64,000 nt of DNA, taken from contig NC_092873.1 in the NCBI RefSeq assembly GCF_028372415.1, positions 348,773,390 through 348,837,389 of the forward strand, in the 5' to 3' direction. Shown here piece by piece: positions 31,181 through 42,795 of this stretch (within the stretch, counting starts at the first letter, position 1; every line of letters starts with the position of its first letter). The notes beneath the pieces were generated by a model, which saw nothing but the letters and a program-made list of their open reading frames with translations, ran no database searches and was not told the origin of the DNA. Both the position numbers and the translations under genes were made by a program. This stretch comes from Notamacropus eugenii. Taxonomy: Eukaryota; Chordata; Mammalia; Diprotodontia; Macropodidae.

Positions 31181-31594
31181 GTCAGGATAGTTTGTAGAGC
31201 TTATCAAGCAGGAGGGATGTGACAGCTGAATGGACCTTTACTGGTGAACCAAAGCACTGGCCACAGGCTCCCACGAGAAGCCTGGAGGAAAGGACAGATC
31301 GAAAGGAGAGGAGGAGATGGGAATGGGGAGGCAAAGGGAGATAAGAGGTTTTAAAAGGAGCTTGTGCTGGCTCTGGCCCCGAGGTGGATAAGCAGTGCTG
31401 CCAACCTCTGTTCTCAGTTTGCTCCATGCAGCCTGGTCTTCATGGCTTTGGGGAATCCCGTTTGTTTCTTTTGGGCCTCTCAGTCAGCAGAGCTAGACAG
31501 CTGGGGAACAGGTAGCCTGGGTTTTCTCCCTGGCTCACTGATCTTGAATGTCAGCTCTGCTGTGAGTCAGAGGGAATAATCCTGGAGCATTTGC

Positions 31595-32005
31595 GCATAA
31601 TAATTCTTCATATTTGTAGCATGTTTTACAGATTCCTAAGCATTCTCTAGGGGGCAGCTAAGTGGTGCAGTGGATAGAATGCTGGACCTGGAATTAGGAA
31701 GACTTGAATTCAAATCTGGCCTCATGCTAGCTGTATGACACCATGCAAGTCACTTAACCCTGTTTACCTTAGTTTCCTCATCTATAAAATGAGCTGGAGA
31801 AGAAAATGGCAAACCACTCCAGTATCTCTGTCAAGAAATCCCCAAATGGGATCACGAAGAGTTGGATACATCTTAAAACAACTAGACACATAAGCATTTT
31901 CACTTAACGTTTTCTCATTTGACCTTCACAAGATCTACTTGAGTCCATCAGAACAGATAGTATTATCTCCATTTTGCAAAAGAGAAAACAGGCTGAGAGA
32001 TTAAT
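31595..32005 (-). mobile_element. CORE-SINE split by MAR1
   Basis: Left part TTCATATTTGTAGCATGTTT...CTAAGCATTCTC and right part TTTTCTCATTTGACCTTCAC...CTCCATTTTGCAAAAGAG flank the MAR1 insertion. Confidence 0.65.
31651..31890 (+). mobile_element. MAR1-type SINE, full length
   Basis: It starts GGGGCAGCTAAGTGGTGCAG, has TTGAATTCAAATCTGG, ATGAGCTGGAGAAGAAAATG and GCAAACCACTCCAGTATCTC, and ends near ACAACTAGACAC. A 12-bp near-perfect duplication TAAGCATTCTCT/TAAGCATTTTCA flanks it (31637-31648 and 31891-31902). Confidence 0.92.
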
Positions 32006-32801
32006 AGCCTGGTGCTATTGTGGTTTTGTCCCCATCCACTCCAGTTGCACACAAAGAAAATTTCCATTCTCTACTGAGAGTCTCATCCTTTGATTCCAGT
32101 CAGTCTTTTCGCAGATTCCATTGGGTCATGAGGGGACTAGATGACTGCAACCCACCACCACAAGAATAGAATTCCAGTGATGTGTCCCACTGATGTTTAA
32201 GGGGTGTCATGTTCAAATATGGCCCCAACTTTTGGAGAGAACATCCAGTCTGGGCCTTGGTAGCACTGGCTTCAAAGGATTCCACGCATTTTGTCTCCTT
32301 GGAGGTAGCTGGGCCTTGCCTAGAGCTCTCGGCTTGGCCGCCTTCTCCCTCCCACACCAGTCTCTTTAGCTGCACGTCCCGGTGTTCCATCTTTGGCTAG
32401 AATTCCTCCTCCCTTTCAGTGCCTTTGCACCTGCTTCTTGATCTATCATCACTCTCTTCTCTTCCTTCTGTGCCACCCCATCTCCCATCTAAAAAACAAA
32501 AGCAAAAAAACCTTTGGTCATTCAGCTGCCTACTGAATAAAGTCCAATCTCCATAGCCTTGCATTAGGTGCCTTCTCCATCTGGTTCCACACAGCTTTTC
32601 TGTTTCTTTTTATTCCAACCAAACCAACCGATACAGGATCCCAGGGCCTTGCCATTTTCCTAGGTCATAATCCAGCTCATCAGCTGAGTCACTGTGCTTT
32701 TCTCGTCACTTGGCTGAATGAAGAAAATAGGTTGTCTAGAGCAGGAAAGGCTGATGATTGGCTCTTCTTATTCTTTTGGGCGTTTTCCTTCCTCTCCCCA
32801 G

Positions 32802-32889
32802 GCTACCGATATGTGATCTTGGACATCCCCTTGCTGTTTGAAACTGAAACAATGTTACGATTCATGAAGCATACAGTGGTGGTCTACTG
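32802..32889 (+). CDS. DCAKD: DCAKD coding exon 3
   Basis: It completes residue 106 and gives residues 107-134 plus 2 nt of residue 135. [14 protein letters not shown] carries the CoaE hallmark D-x-P-L-L-F-E (here DIPLLFE, residues 113-119), followed by the MKHTVVVYC strand. The acceptor CTCCCCAG ends at 32801 and the donor is TACTG|GTGAGT (phase 2). Confidence 0.95.
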
Positions 32890-33254
32890 GTGAGTTGGGT
32901 CTCTTGGTTCTGAAGTGGAGAAGTATTGGTTGATCTTGGGATAAAAAGAGATTTCCTCAGGCAGTGGTGGGACAACAGTCAATGCTGTTCTCTCGTTGTC
33001 AAGATGGGAGGTTAAGGTCCCAATGAACTGGGCCCTGAATATTGATCAGTCTGATGTTATGCAGTTGAGGCTGGTGGGGAGGCGGTGCCATGCTTCCTGA
33101 GTCTTGTCATTGGTTCTCAGGATGTTTTGGTACATGAGGAGAGCTCCCCCTGCTGGCTCTTACAAGCAGTTAGATGAACAAAGCTGTAGCATCGCTGTCA
33201 TCGATGATAGCCTTTCATGGTCAAAACAGATTGCTTTCATGTCCATTTTCATTT

Positions 33255-33395
33255 TATCCTCCCAGCATAAGGTAGGACAGGGATAATTATACCCATGTTG
33301 CCAATGAGAGAGCCTAATCATAGAAACACAGACATTTAGCGACTTGTCCAAGGTCACACAGCGGTTGAACTCCTTAGCACTGGGGAACAATGAGA
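33255..33395 (-). mobile_element. MIR-type SINE fragment
   Basis: ATTTAGCGACTTGTCCAAGG, TCACACAGCGGTTGAACTCC in inverted order. Confidence 0.6.
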
Positions 33396-33894
33396 GTACC
33401 AGTGAGCAAGTGAAGCCGCTTTATTCTGCATTGTCCCCTAGGGGGTAAGTGGGACAAGGCAAATAAAAATCCAGGCTTGGCAAATGGAGGAGGATCAGAC
33501 TGTCAAGGAAAAATGAGTCATGGTCCATAGTGATGGAGTAAGCAAGGACAGATGAGATCCTGGGGCTTTTCTGCTCAGCTGTTTCCTGGATACCTCCCAC
33601 AGTCCTTTGGGAAGCACTTGGTTTTTCAGGTGTTTTGGATTCATGATGGTCCTCAGGAGAGGATATATAGGAAGCATGTAATAGGAGGTAGTGCCTGGCA
33701 TTCTGCCTTAGTACCCCAAATATCCAAGACTGCCTACTTTGTAGCTATTTGCCTTATGTTATCATAAAGAGTGCCCTATTTTTATCCCAGGAAGTGATTA
33801 TACTTGGGTATAGTCAAGTCCTCTAAACTATTACATAGCTGAATGGGATCTAGACTCTCAGTTCCCTAACACTATAAGAATGAGCCAGGTTTCA

Positions 33895-34040
33895 AATTCC
33901 TAGGTCTCCAGTTGACTTGCTTCTTTATCTGTGAAATGGGTATAATAATACTCATGCTACTTACCTCACCGTGTTGTCAGCAGAGTGCTTTGTAAACTGT
34001 AAAGCATTATACAAATAAGAGCTGCTATTACTAATGCAGA
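33895..34040 (+). mobile_element. MIR/CORE-SINE fragment
   Basis: CTTCTTTATCTGTGAAATGG, GGTATAATAATACTCATGC and TTGTAAACTGTAAAGCATTA. Confidence 0.65.
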
Positions 34041-35523
34041 GCCAAACCACCCCAGCAGGAAGTGACCCCATGACTTTAACCTTATTAGCTGTATTCTGCA
34101 GTGAAATGCCAGTAAGGTGAAATAATTGGGGAGTTCAGTGTGTGGGTGAGAAGAGTATGTTGTATATATCTAACCCACTTCTTCCTCCTTAGGTTATCTT
34201 GCCAAATTTCAATATATGACAAAATCTTCCCATTTTTCAAATGGAGAAATTGAGGCTTGGTAGAAAAATCCAGGAAACCTGGAGGCTGCTTCATAGCACA
34301 GTTGGCAAGAATCAGCTTTTATGTCCAAATTTCATTAAAGGCTGCTACTAACCTCTGCCTTTTTCCCATTTTTTAAATTACCCACGGTTGTCCACTGATC
34401 TAATAGGTATAGGAATAACAGCATTTCTATGAAACCAGCTAGTTCCTTTTGCATTTGGGGGAGACAAAAGGCCCAGAATGGGAAGGCACTTGGGGGGCTA
34501 CAGGGCCTAAAGCTCATTTCTTCTCCAGCCTGGGTTAGCTTCCTTACAAATTCACTGCTTTACACAAGAGAGGAAGGACCCCTCAGGCATAACAGGGAAC
34601 CTACTGAATAAGGAGGCTTGGGACCTTGATAGCAAATTCTAGATGTGAGAAGGATCTTTGGATTTCTAGCAGAAAAACCACTGGAGCAGCAGGTAGCCTT
34701 ACATTCCAGTAATTAGCTGACCTCAAAAGCTGAGGTCATTTAAAATTCTTTCCAGCACTGAGTGCAGTGCTTTGGACACAGAAGGCTTTTGATAAAAGGT
34801 AGTTCAGTGTTGACTAAGTAGAAAGCCCTTAGTTCTCTCTAAACCTCCCTGCTGCCCAAACACACATAACCCTTTACTTAGCCACACTGGCCACATCCCC
34901 AGCACAGGTTGGTAGCTCTGCAAAGCATTCTGGATGTGGGGAGGGGGCAAGTGGGAGGACTTGGGACAGATCTGCAAAGGAAGGGGAAGCTTCACCGTGG
35001 CCCTAGGAAGCTACTCAGAATGCAGCCAGCAGTCCTGGGGCCTCAGGGGAGCTAGCTGAAAGGGCTTAGCTGGTGGAGACAGCCCTTTAAGTAAAGGTCA
35101 CACTGACTTGGCCAGAAACCCTAAGGGGAGAGGAGGAAAGAGCTAATGTCACCAACTTGGATCACTGTTTATGAAGGGTTAAGTTGGAATTCTGGGCTGC
35201 AGGGCCATGGCATAACTAATATTTTGTGTACCAGGAGTTCATTCCAAGACTTAAAGAATTGGGGAAAAGGACAAGAGATATAAGTGGTGATGGTTTTCAA
35301 ATCCACATTCAATACTAACCTTGTCTGGAGGCAGGGATCTGCCCTCTCTGGGGGGTAGGAAGCTGGAACCAGGGTATCTGAATGAATGGGACCCAATATG
35401 TTCTGAGAAACATTTCTCTGTGCCTTTCTTCCAAGATAAAATGTCCCTGGTGGGTGGAAGTGGGGTGAGGGTCACCCTCCTATCTGAGCACTGCTCTCTT
35501 TTCCTTTCTCTTCTTCTCACCAG

Positions 35524-35800
35524 TGACCCCCAGACCCAGCTATCACGGCTGATGCAGCGGAATGGACTGAGTCGAGAGGAGGCTGAGCAACGGATTGCAG
35601 CTCAACTGCCCCTGGAAGAGAAGCGCCAATTGGCCCGGCATATCCTGGACAACTCAGGGGAGTGGGAGGTTACTCGCCAACAGACCCTCCACCTGCATTG
35701 CCAGCTAGAAGATTCCCTGGACTTTTTACCATTGAGGCTTGGCCTGTTGACTGGTCTCATTGGCATCATATACCTATTCTCTCGGCAATTCCTGCTTTAA
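35524..35800 (+). CDS. DCAKD: DCAKD coding exon 4 (lid and C-terminus)
   Basis: This exon completes C135 and encodes residues 136-226 with a TAA at 35798-35800. It holds the lid segment RLMQRNGLSREEAEQRIAAQ (the CoaE R-x-x-x-R-x-x-x-S-x-E-E-A pattern, about residues 143-162) and LDNSG (176-180), the usual I/L-D-N-S-G motif. The last 20 or so residues (LGLLTGLIGIIYLF) are hydrophobic and could form a membrane anchor. Human DCAKD has a similar tail, so this appears to be a real family trait of the animal protein that bacterial CoaE lacks. It is uninterrupted and is the last exon. Confidence 0.95.
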
Positions 35801-36280
35801 TAAGGTCCCCAGCCCTTAAATAGCCATCTCCAGGGCTGACAGCCCAGCCTAATGATGCTGAGGCCAAGTAACAGGGTCTTGATCGAAATGTTCTGTTCTG
35901 TCCCTCCCTTTCACAGACTGAGTTCTTTCCTTCCTCTTCTGTTAGGCAGGCCTACTGGGCTGAGAGACTGGGGGAAAAGTTGGTACTATTGTCACAAAAG
36001 AGACAACCTTTGAAGGGGGCACCGCCCAGTCCTGAGTTAGGAATCAATTTGCTAATATCTCTTTTTCCTTACTCTGTCCCAGTGGCATCTTTGTGTGCCA
36101 CAGGGAGCTACAGGGCAGGAGACTGACTTAGTGTGCATCTTTAAAGAAAGATTCCTCCCTTCCCTTCCCCTCTTCATTTGCATTCGAAGTGGCTCCTATG
36201 GAGCTTTGGGTAATTGTAGCTCCCTCGTACAACATGTTGTTCCTTGCTATTTCAATAAATGTCCATGGAAGACCCTCTTC
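35801..36280 (+). other. DCAKD: DCAKD 3' UTR
   Basis: Non-repetitive sequence after the stop, up to the poly(A) signal. It would be about 480 nt long. Confidence 0.7.
36254..36259 (+). terminator. DCAKD: DCAKD poly(A) signal
   Basis: AATAAA, with a GT-rich stretch (about 36328-36352) downstream that suits a cleavage element. Confidence 0.75.
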
Positions 36281-36289
36281 CGTTCTCAG

Positions 36290-37915
36290 AGGCTGTTTGA
36301 CCTATGCCCTCTGCTCAGAGCCCTCCTGGGTGGGTGTGCATGCTTGTGTCTTGACATATAGACAGGGTGTAGTATCCTTTGTGTAGACCATTGGTTTGGA
36401 GTCCATGCACCCATTTTTGCAGTCTTGGGGGCTTTCATTCCTGATGGTATGTCTACAGTGAGCCATCCCCTACCCTGCCAGGTTTCTCCAGTGTCATCAT
36501 TCCCCTCCTCCAACTCTCAGATTAGTGAAACTTTGCAAGGGGAATCTCCCTCCTAGTTCAGCATTCCTGCCTGACTTGGAACTGGGGCAGGGGGGTGGGG
36601 TGGGGAGACAAGTGTCTACCTCCAGGGCACCCATCTTCTCTGGCATTACTGCACCCGGGGCAGCTATGCTGCTTGTGTTGCCCTAGTTATGCCCCTGCCT
36701 TAGAGTGACAGCAACATTTGAACCTGACAAGCACAGAATTTTTGGATTTGGTTTGTCACCACCAAATGGGGACTCAGTCTGTGTCCAGCTTTGAAACTGA
36801 TCTCCTTTCCACCAACCACCCCCCCTTACTCTTTCTGCCTTTGTTCTAGCCCCTCCACTTGGCTGAAGTGTAGATCCCCACCTAAGCCTGCCAGTGACTC
36901 TGGCTCAGCCCCTGCATTCCCTCCACTCTTCGGTATTCTTTGCTTCACCTACAATGCTAAGTCTTTTCCTTCAGAACATAGTGAACCTGCTGCTGATGTG
37001 TTCATCCTGGGGCAGGAGCATCCTATTAAACCTAGAAATAATTGTGATAAATGCTAATAGTGCAGCAGCCACATTTTGTGCCCCTTTCCTCCTAGCTCCT
37101 TGTGCTTTAGAGACATCAGCTCATTAACGCTTAGCAAACCCCCAAAGGGAAATAGGTTCTTCTGGTTCACTGGCTGAGGAGAGATAGACAAGGAGAAATT
37201 ATTGTCCCTGTGGCCAGTGGGGGTGGCATTACCATGGGTAGTCAGGGCTTTTCAGGTCACCAAAACAAGCTTTTAAATGTCTCATCCACCACTGCCTTAG
37301 AAGGAGAAGAAGAGACTGGAAATTTAGGGAGTTTCAGAAGTAAGAGGTAACCCTGATGACCATGTTCTTAGGAGATGGGATGGGGCAGAGGAGAAGAGAT
37401 GAACAGGGTAGCCCTAGCAACAGCTCCATTTCTTCTCTTACCCCACCCCACCACTTAAAGGCTGAAAGGGCCATTTGGCCCTTTGGGTTTTCTCTGCTGC
37501 TGCTGCTTCTTAGGGGCATTCATACAACATGTCCATTGGGTCATGTAGGATCCCCAAATCTTCCACTAAATGACCTGACAACTCCTGTTTGGTTAGAATG
37601 CTGGGCTAAGGCTGGCTAGAAGAGAGAACTCAGGCCACCCAGAAACAATTGGAGACCTGTGGTATCCACCCTGAAATGGACACAGAAAAGAGATTCCAAA
37701 AGCCCCAGAGCTACAGCCACACAGAGGTAAAGTCCCTTTTCTACCAGTAGATGGCAGCAACATCCTGAAATCAGCTCCAGTCTTTAGAGGAGAGCTGAGA
37801 GATGGAGACACTTTTACATTCTCCCTGCTGCTGCCATGGCCTGACATTTCCTTCTGCCATTTCTCCCCATCTTGGCTTTGAGAATGGGCATATTCACTCT
37901 CCCTCCCTCTTCCCC
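36290..37915. other. Intergenic, no recognised feature
   Basis: Downstream of DCAKD. It is GC-moderate, unique-looking sequence with a G-rich run near 36588-36610. Reading frames here show no domain or splice structure. Confidence 0.5.
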
Positions 37916-37919
37916 CCTT

Positions 37920-38070
37920 TGGTAGTCTAGTGAAGCCTATAGACCTTTTCTCAGAATAATATTTTGAAATGTATAAAATAAGATTACAAAGGAAACCAAT
38001 TATACTGAAATAGAGTTATCAAGATATTTTTTAAAACCAAGTTCATGAACCCCAAATTAAGAAACCTTGC
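37920..38070 (-). mobile_element. hAT-like MITE, family A copy 2
   Basis: TAGTGAAGCCTATAGACC, TCAGAATAATATTTTGAAAT, AACCAATTATACTGAAATA and AAATTAAGAAACC share order with 48058-48251 and, inverted, with 12116-12279. Confidence 0.6.
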
Positions 38071-38489
38071 TGTAGAGGAAAGGCAGACCAAAGGGGAATA
38101 AAAAAAGAGAAAGGATAACTATAGCTTTGAACTTTCTAAGGTCTGGGGGCTTTCATTAAAAGGCTAGGCTTCTGGCATCTTTATTCCTTCAAAAGTAGGG
38201 GTCTTGGACCTGGGGTCTGCCTGACCATTTACTTAAATTACCCAGCAGGTATCGCAAAGCATACTCCAAGGTAAGGAGTTATTTTCACCTTTAATACAGG
38301 CACAGAGACAAGAGAAGGTTAGGAACTGATCCACGTGAGATTTTGTGGTAGAACCCCATGAGTCCTACCAACCAAGCTTTGCCTCTTAGACCCTTAACCC
38401 TTTTCCTACCCTTTTGCCAACCTACCTGCCTTAGAAGGTAAAGAAGAAACTCTGGCAGAGGTTGTAATCCCAGAAACAAAGAATGGGTC

Positions 38490-38720
38490 CAATACATTCA
38501 ACAAGCATTAAATTGAACAGATCTTACTATATGAAAGTTCTTATGGCAAGTGTTGGGATATAAAGATGAAGAATGACATAGTCTCCTCCTTCAAGGTGCT
38601 TACTGTATAAAAAAACTGACATGATGTCTTTGCAAATAAGTATGCTACAAGGTAGGTTATGAGAAAGGCCCAGGAGAGATCTAGATAAAGTACTTAAAAG
38701 AAAATTTGAGGAGGGATGGA
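38490..38720 (+). mobile_element. L2-like LINE 3' fragment
   Basis: ATTCAACAAGCATTAAATTG, AGTGTTGGGATATAAAGATG and CTTCAAGGTGCTTACTGTAT. Confidence 0.65.
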
Positions 38721-40100
38721 TCTAGCTAGCCCAGCTTCCTATGTTAACAAACAATAGCATCATGGGAAGAGAGACTGGGGAAAATCCTGGCACTGACCTT
38801 CATAAAGTCATCCTCAGATTAGGAAGGGTACCATGAGATATTCCTAATGTCCCTGTATTTACACATCAGGGATCTATAGATGATCTAAGAGTCATCACTA
38901 TATTTTTGACCCCCTGTACACTCTGGGGGATAAATTTCATTTGTTTATTTCTTACTTTGTGTAGAAGCATCTTTTGATTCCTCCTAAAACTATTTCTTCA
39001 AAATCTGAGAGCGTACATATAAGCATTTAAATTTTTGTGTGATGAATAATGCTAGTGGGCTTCTGGTCTCTTAATAGGAGATGGAGAGGAAGGCAAAGTT
39101 CAGAAAGTCTGCTACATGACAGGGACAGGAATGAAAAAGGTTCTTTCACCAGGATGGGAGGTGAAGATGGGGTGTGAGAGAAGGGTCACTCAAAGCCTGG
39201 AACAGACAGACATAAGAAAAGATAGATGCATAGCTCAGGGCTTGTGACAAGTAGAAAGGCAAGTTGCTGTACTTCTTTTAGTGGCCTTAAACTCCTATCT
39301 CCCAGCACAACTTTCTGGAGACCAAGACAAGCCTGATTCTCATCCTTTGGCTCTGCCACAGCTGGTATAGGAAAGTCTCCTTTCCTTTGCCTTCCATTGC
39401 ATCGCACCCCAACTCCTCCCTACCCTTCGCTCACATTCCAATACAATTTTCAGCTAACCAGTACGTCAATAGAACAAGCCAGGCGACCAGATTGCTGGCC
39501 AATTACAGGAAATCATTCTGCTCCACAGCTCCTTTGAGAGCTCTGAAAGGGATGGGGAGGAGTTGGGAGCCTATACTCAGATTCCCCACACTCCCTGCAA
39601 CCAAGCACATGGCATGTATGTTTATGTGTATATGTGTTGGAGGGGGTGACCCAGGGGCTGATTTGGAAGGGGAAAGTATTGCGGTCCACCCAGGTCTTTG
39701 TGAACAGATTGGAAGTAGAAGAGCAGAGAGAAAAAACTTCTGGCCAATAGCCCTAAATTTAATTGTCTCCTCATGTTTATTCTCCAACCAATATGAAACC
39801 TACTCATTATGTGGGAAAAGGGACCAGGAGTTGGGAACTGAAGGGGTAGATCAAATCGGTCTGATCTAAGAGGGACAAGGATAGGGGTTAGGTTTGGGGG
39901 TGGGGAGAAGAAAGGAAGTCTTCCAAAAAGGAGAGATAATTCAAGGTCATAGGGACTGGGAGGTGGAGGAGCACCCTCTTGCATATAGAAATATGCTATG
40001 CATTGAGATAAATGGAAAGGGGAAGTCTGGAATGGAAGCAAAGGGAAACTTTAGCGGGGCTGGGGCTTATTGAGGCCAAAATGCTGTCAAGTCAGGAAAA
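38721..40100. other. Intergenic, with a candidate conserved block
   Basis: No repeat is recognised. The part at about 39370-39560 has homeobox-type CCAATTAC and SOX-type GAACAAG words and a balanced composition, and is a candidate regulatory element. Confidence 0.35.
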
Positions 40101-40119
40101 CAGTAATATAGTGGAGCAT

Positions 40120-40345
40120 GTATGATGTAGTGAATAGAGAACTAGATTTGGAGTTCAGATCCTGAATCTACCTGGGCTTGATACGGAGAAATGCTTGCTA
40201 ACTGACTTCTGTTTCTCATCTGTGTTATTAATCTTTGGCAAGTCACTGTGCCTCTGGGCCTCAGTTTATTCATCTGTAGAATGGTCATGGTCAGGGGTGG
40301 TGATGTGGACTAGGTCATTGCAAAGGTCTCTTCCTGCTTGAAATC
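40120..40345 (+). mobile_element. MIR-type SINE
   Basis: GTAGTGAATAGAGAACTAGA, GGCAAGTCACTGTGCCTCTG, TTATTCATCTGTAGAATGG and CAAAGGTCTCTTCCTGCTTG. Confidence 0.7.
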
Positions 40346-40361
40346 CATGATCCATTCAGAA

Positions 40362-40620
40362 GGATCTCTCTCTCTCTCTCTCCCTCTCTCTCTCTCTCCC
40401 TTCCTCTCCCTCTTTCTCTCTCCCTGTCCCTCTCCTTGTCCCTCCCTCTCCCTCTCCCTTCCTCTCTCCCCATTTCCCTGTCTGTCTCTCTCATCTTTCT
40501 TATTGATATCCATCCTTCTCTGTCTGTCTCCTTGCTTCTCTCTTTCTGACACTGTCTTTGTCTCTGTGTCTTTGTTCCTGTGTCTCTTCCTGACACTGTC
40601 TCTTTTTCTGTCTGGTGCTA
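40362..40620. repeat. CT/CCCTCT low-complexity tract
   Basis: (CT)n passes into CCCTCT and then TCTGTCTC units. Long frames on both strands are low-complexity artefacts. Confidence 0.9.
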
Positions 40621-41089
40621 CATTTGTGTATCTCTTCCTGACACTGTCTGTCCCTCCCTCTCTAAGTTCATTGTTTTCACTTCTCATCTATCATTCATCA
40701 TATATGGATATATGTACCATGGGCATATGTGTGTATTTAACATTTCTGTATCACCTTTCCTTGCCCTTCAGACCTTTCTTATGCCTTCTCAGATGGAGCT
40801 GCAGCTTCATCTGTGGTCACTGACTCCCCAGCAACACAGAACCCAAGCTGGGTCGGTGTCAACCCTCCGAAAGTTGTCAGAAATTGGGCTCTGGGACAAC
40901 TGGCCTTTCTGTCCTTATTCTACCGACTCAAGGAGGCCTGTCTTTTCTTCCATTTGGGCAGGGGCAGAAGAGAGGAGTCTTTGTCCCTGTTGGGGGGGTC
41001 ACACATCTTATCCTAAGTCCGAATCCTATCTCCAGTCCAAGTCCAGGTCACGTCCTTCCCTGCCACCCACGCATCTTCCAAGGCCCCGA

Positions 41090-41420
41090 AGCGTGCTCTG
41101 TGATTCGGAAGAAGCAAGGAGAAAAAAAGCATCCCATTGCCCTCGTCCTCCTCCTGCCTAGCGCAGCGGCGGCGGTGCGGGCCGAGTCAGAATGCAGAGA
41201 GAGGAGCTGTCCGTCCCATCGATCCGGCCCACGGGGAGCCAGCCCCGCAGCCCGCCCCGCCGTTCCCTTCCCCTCCACTACATCACTCGCTTTTAATTGA
41301 AGTTTGTTTGAGCAGCTCGCTGAGCAGGCAGAGGCAGAAACCAAATATTTAGCTGCTGCAAATTGGCAACTCCAGATCAATTACCCACCCAGTGTCAGGG
41401 CCCGGCGCCCGCCCTCCTCC
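41090..41420. promoter_or_regulatory. Candidate conserved regulatory element in a GC-rich block
   Basis: A CpG-bearing stretch surrounds a sharply AT-rich core with CTTTTAATTGAAG (41290), CCAAATATTTAGC (41340), GCAAATTGGC and GATCAATTACCC (41376). Clusters of TAATTG words in unique sequence of this kind are typical of developmental enhancers. No coding structure is seen, though the GC-rich flanks could also be an unannotated promoter. Confidence 0.4.
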
Positions 41421-41979
41421 CACCCTCTCAGAGCTGGAGAGGAGCAGAATGCCAAGCATAACCCCCCTCCTCCCTCGATGCCCCCCCCAGGCCTGGTCGG
41501 GCCGCCCCTCCCTCCGCCCCCACCCAGCTGCTTCTGTCGCCTCCATTCCAGGACACGTTTCTCATCAGACCCAGTCATACATCATCCGGGCCCAGGAGGG
41601 GAATAGATTTTCAATGGGAAAAGTTCTCGATGAGGGTCCTAGTTGTGGATTCGCGCCGCGCCCCAGCTCTGTCTGGTTGCGACAATCCCTGTCCCTGTCC
41701 CCCGCCCCCACCGCGGGCTGCGGGACTGGGGAGAAAAAGTCGAGGTTTTGTTTGACCTCCGGGAAGGGCCTTCTCGGGGCGATGAGACCCCGGAGATGAT
41801 ACAATTTGTTCAGTGACTGGCAGTCTGTGGATACAGGACAGGCTCCTGGGAGGAGGAGGGTGGAATGGATGGGGTGGGGGCGGACTCAGGATGGGGGATA
41901 GCTGAAAGAAGCCAGTCCATCTCTGCCACTTCCTTTTCGGGTCACCGGCAGATGTGACATATTAGACTAGAAAAATTCA

Positions 41980-41980
<1 letters not shown>
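41421..41980. other. GC-rich intergenic sequence
   Basis: Continuation of the CpG-bearing block, C-rich near 41460-41520. Overlapping frames on both strands are composition artefacts. Confidence 0.4.
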
Positions 41981-41982
<2 letters not shown>

Positions 41983-42022
<40 letters not shown>

Positions 42023-42032
42023 GTGTGTGTGC
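41983..42032. repeat. (GT)n microsatellite
   Basis: GT units with a few GC interruptions. Confidence 0.93.
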
Positions 42033-42034
42033 GC

Positions 42035-42535
42035 GAGTCAACTAGCATTAATTAAGCACCTACATCGTGCCAAGCGCTGTGATAAGTTCTACGACCTCAA
42101 AGAAACTAAAAAACAAAAACAAAGAAGCAGTCCAGGCACAATCTAACGGGAGACACACCATGTAAACCACTAAGTACAGACAAGTTATACACACAAGATA
42201 AACTGAGGGTAGTTTCAGAGAGAAGGCACAGGGACAGGGAAAGGCTTCTTGCAGAAAGTGAGACTTTGACTGTGACCTGAAGAAAGCTAAGGGAACCAGG
42301 AGAAAGACCATTCCAGGCTTGGAGGTCAGTCACTGAAAATGCCCTATTCGGGAGATGGAGTGTCTTGTTCAAGGAATAGCAAAAAGGCCAGTATCACCGG
42401 GTCCTCTCCAGTTATTCTGCAAAGGAATGAGGTTTAAGAAGCCTGGAAGAGTAGAAAGGGGTCAGATTATGGAAGATTTTAAAAGCCAAAAAAAGAATTT
42501 TCTATTTGATCCTGTGTTTATCTCTGGTCACAGGT
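42035..42535 (+). mobile_element. L2-like LINE 3' end, most complete copy
   Basis: In order: TTAATTAAGCACCTACATCG, GCCAAGCGCTGTGATAAG, CAGGGAAAGGCTTCTTGCAG, TGACTGTGACCTGAAGAAAG, CCATTCCAGGCTTGGAGGTC and TTTCTATTTGATCCTGTG. About 500 bp of L2 3' region. It shows what the shorter L2 fragments elsewhere in the window derive from. Confidence 0.75.
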
Positions 42536-42679
42536 GATAGTAATGTGGGGGACCATCTATCTGTCTGTCTCCATGGACGAGTAGCTTAACTTCCTGTTCT
42601 TCATCTTTAAAATTGAATAATAATATTTACATATCTGTGTAATTGACATACCTGTACAAATGTATCCCCACCCCACCCC

Positions 42680-42795
42680 CAAATATAAGCTTCTTGAGGG
42701 CGATAAGTCCCTCTTTTGTCTTTGTATCACCCCTACCACTCCTTCTCCCCAGTAACGTCATATGCATAGTAGGTGCTTATTAAATTGAATAGGGT
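42680..42795 (+). mobile_element. L2-type 3' tail
   Basis: ATAAGCTTCTTGAGGGCGAT, CATAGTAGGTGCTTATTAAA. Confidence 0.65.

Larger units (their letters stand above)
29056..32801 (+). other. DCAKD: DCAKD intron 2 (coding part), repeat-bearing
   Basis: GT-AG intron of 3.7 kb. It holds an L2 3' end (29240-29900), CORE-SINE pieces, a nested MAR1 (31651-31890) and a non-repetitive candidate regulatory block (30840-31180). About 30140-30800 and 32010-32780 hold nothing clearly recognised apart from possible L2 tail remnants. Confidence 0.85.
32890..35523 (+). other. DCAKD: DCAKD intron 3 (coding part)
   Basis: GT-AG intron of 2.6 kb, with the acceptor TTCTCACCAG ending at 35523. MIR-type pieces occur at about 33255-33395 (minus) and 33895-34040 (plus). 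The stretch 34270-35500 is largely unrecognised, unique-looking sequence. Confidence 0.85.

Noticed and set aside
31651-31890. tRNA-like sequence (A/B box-like words) in SINE heads.
   Set aside because: These are SINE promoters derived from tRNA, not functional tRNA genes, because the cloverleaf is not kept.
40310-40823. Long R/E-rich (minus) and S/L-rich (plus) frames.
   Set aside because: Both are translations of a (CT)n/CCCTCT tract.
41048-41799. Overlapping proline/glycine-rich frames of 100-138 codons near 41.1-41.8 kb.
   Set aside because: GC-rich intergenic block with frames open on both strands. No conserved domain and no splice consensus linking them.
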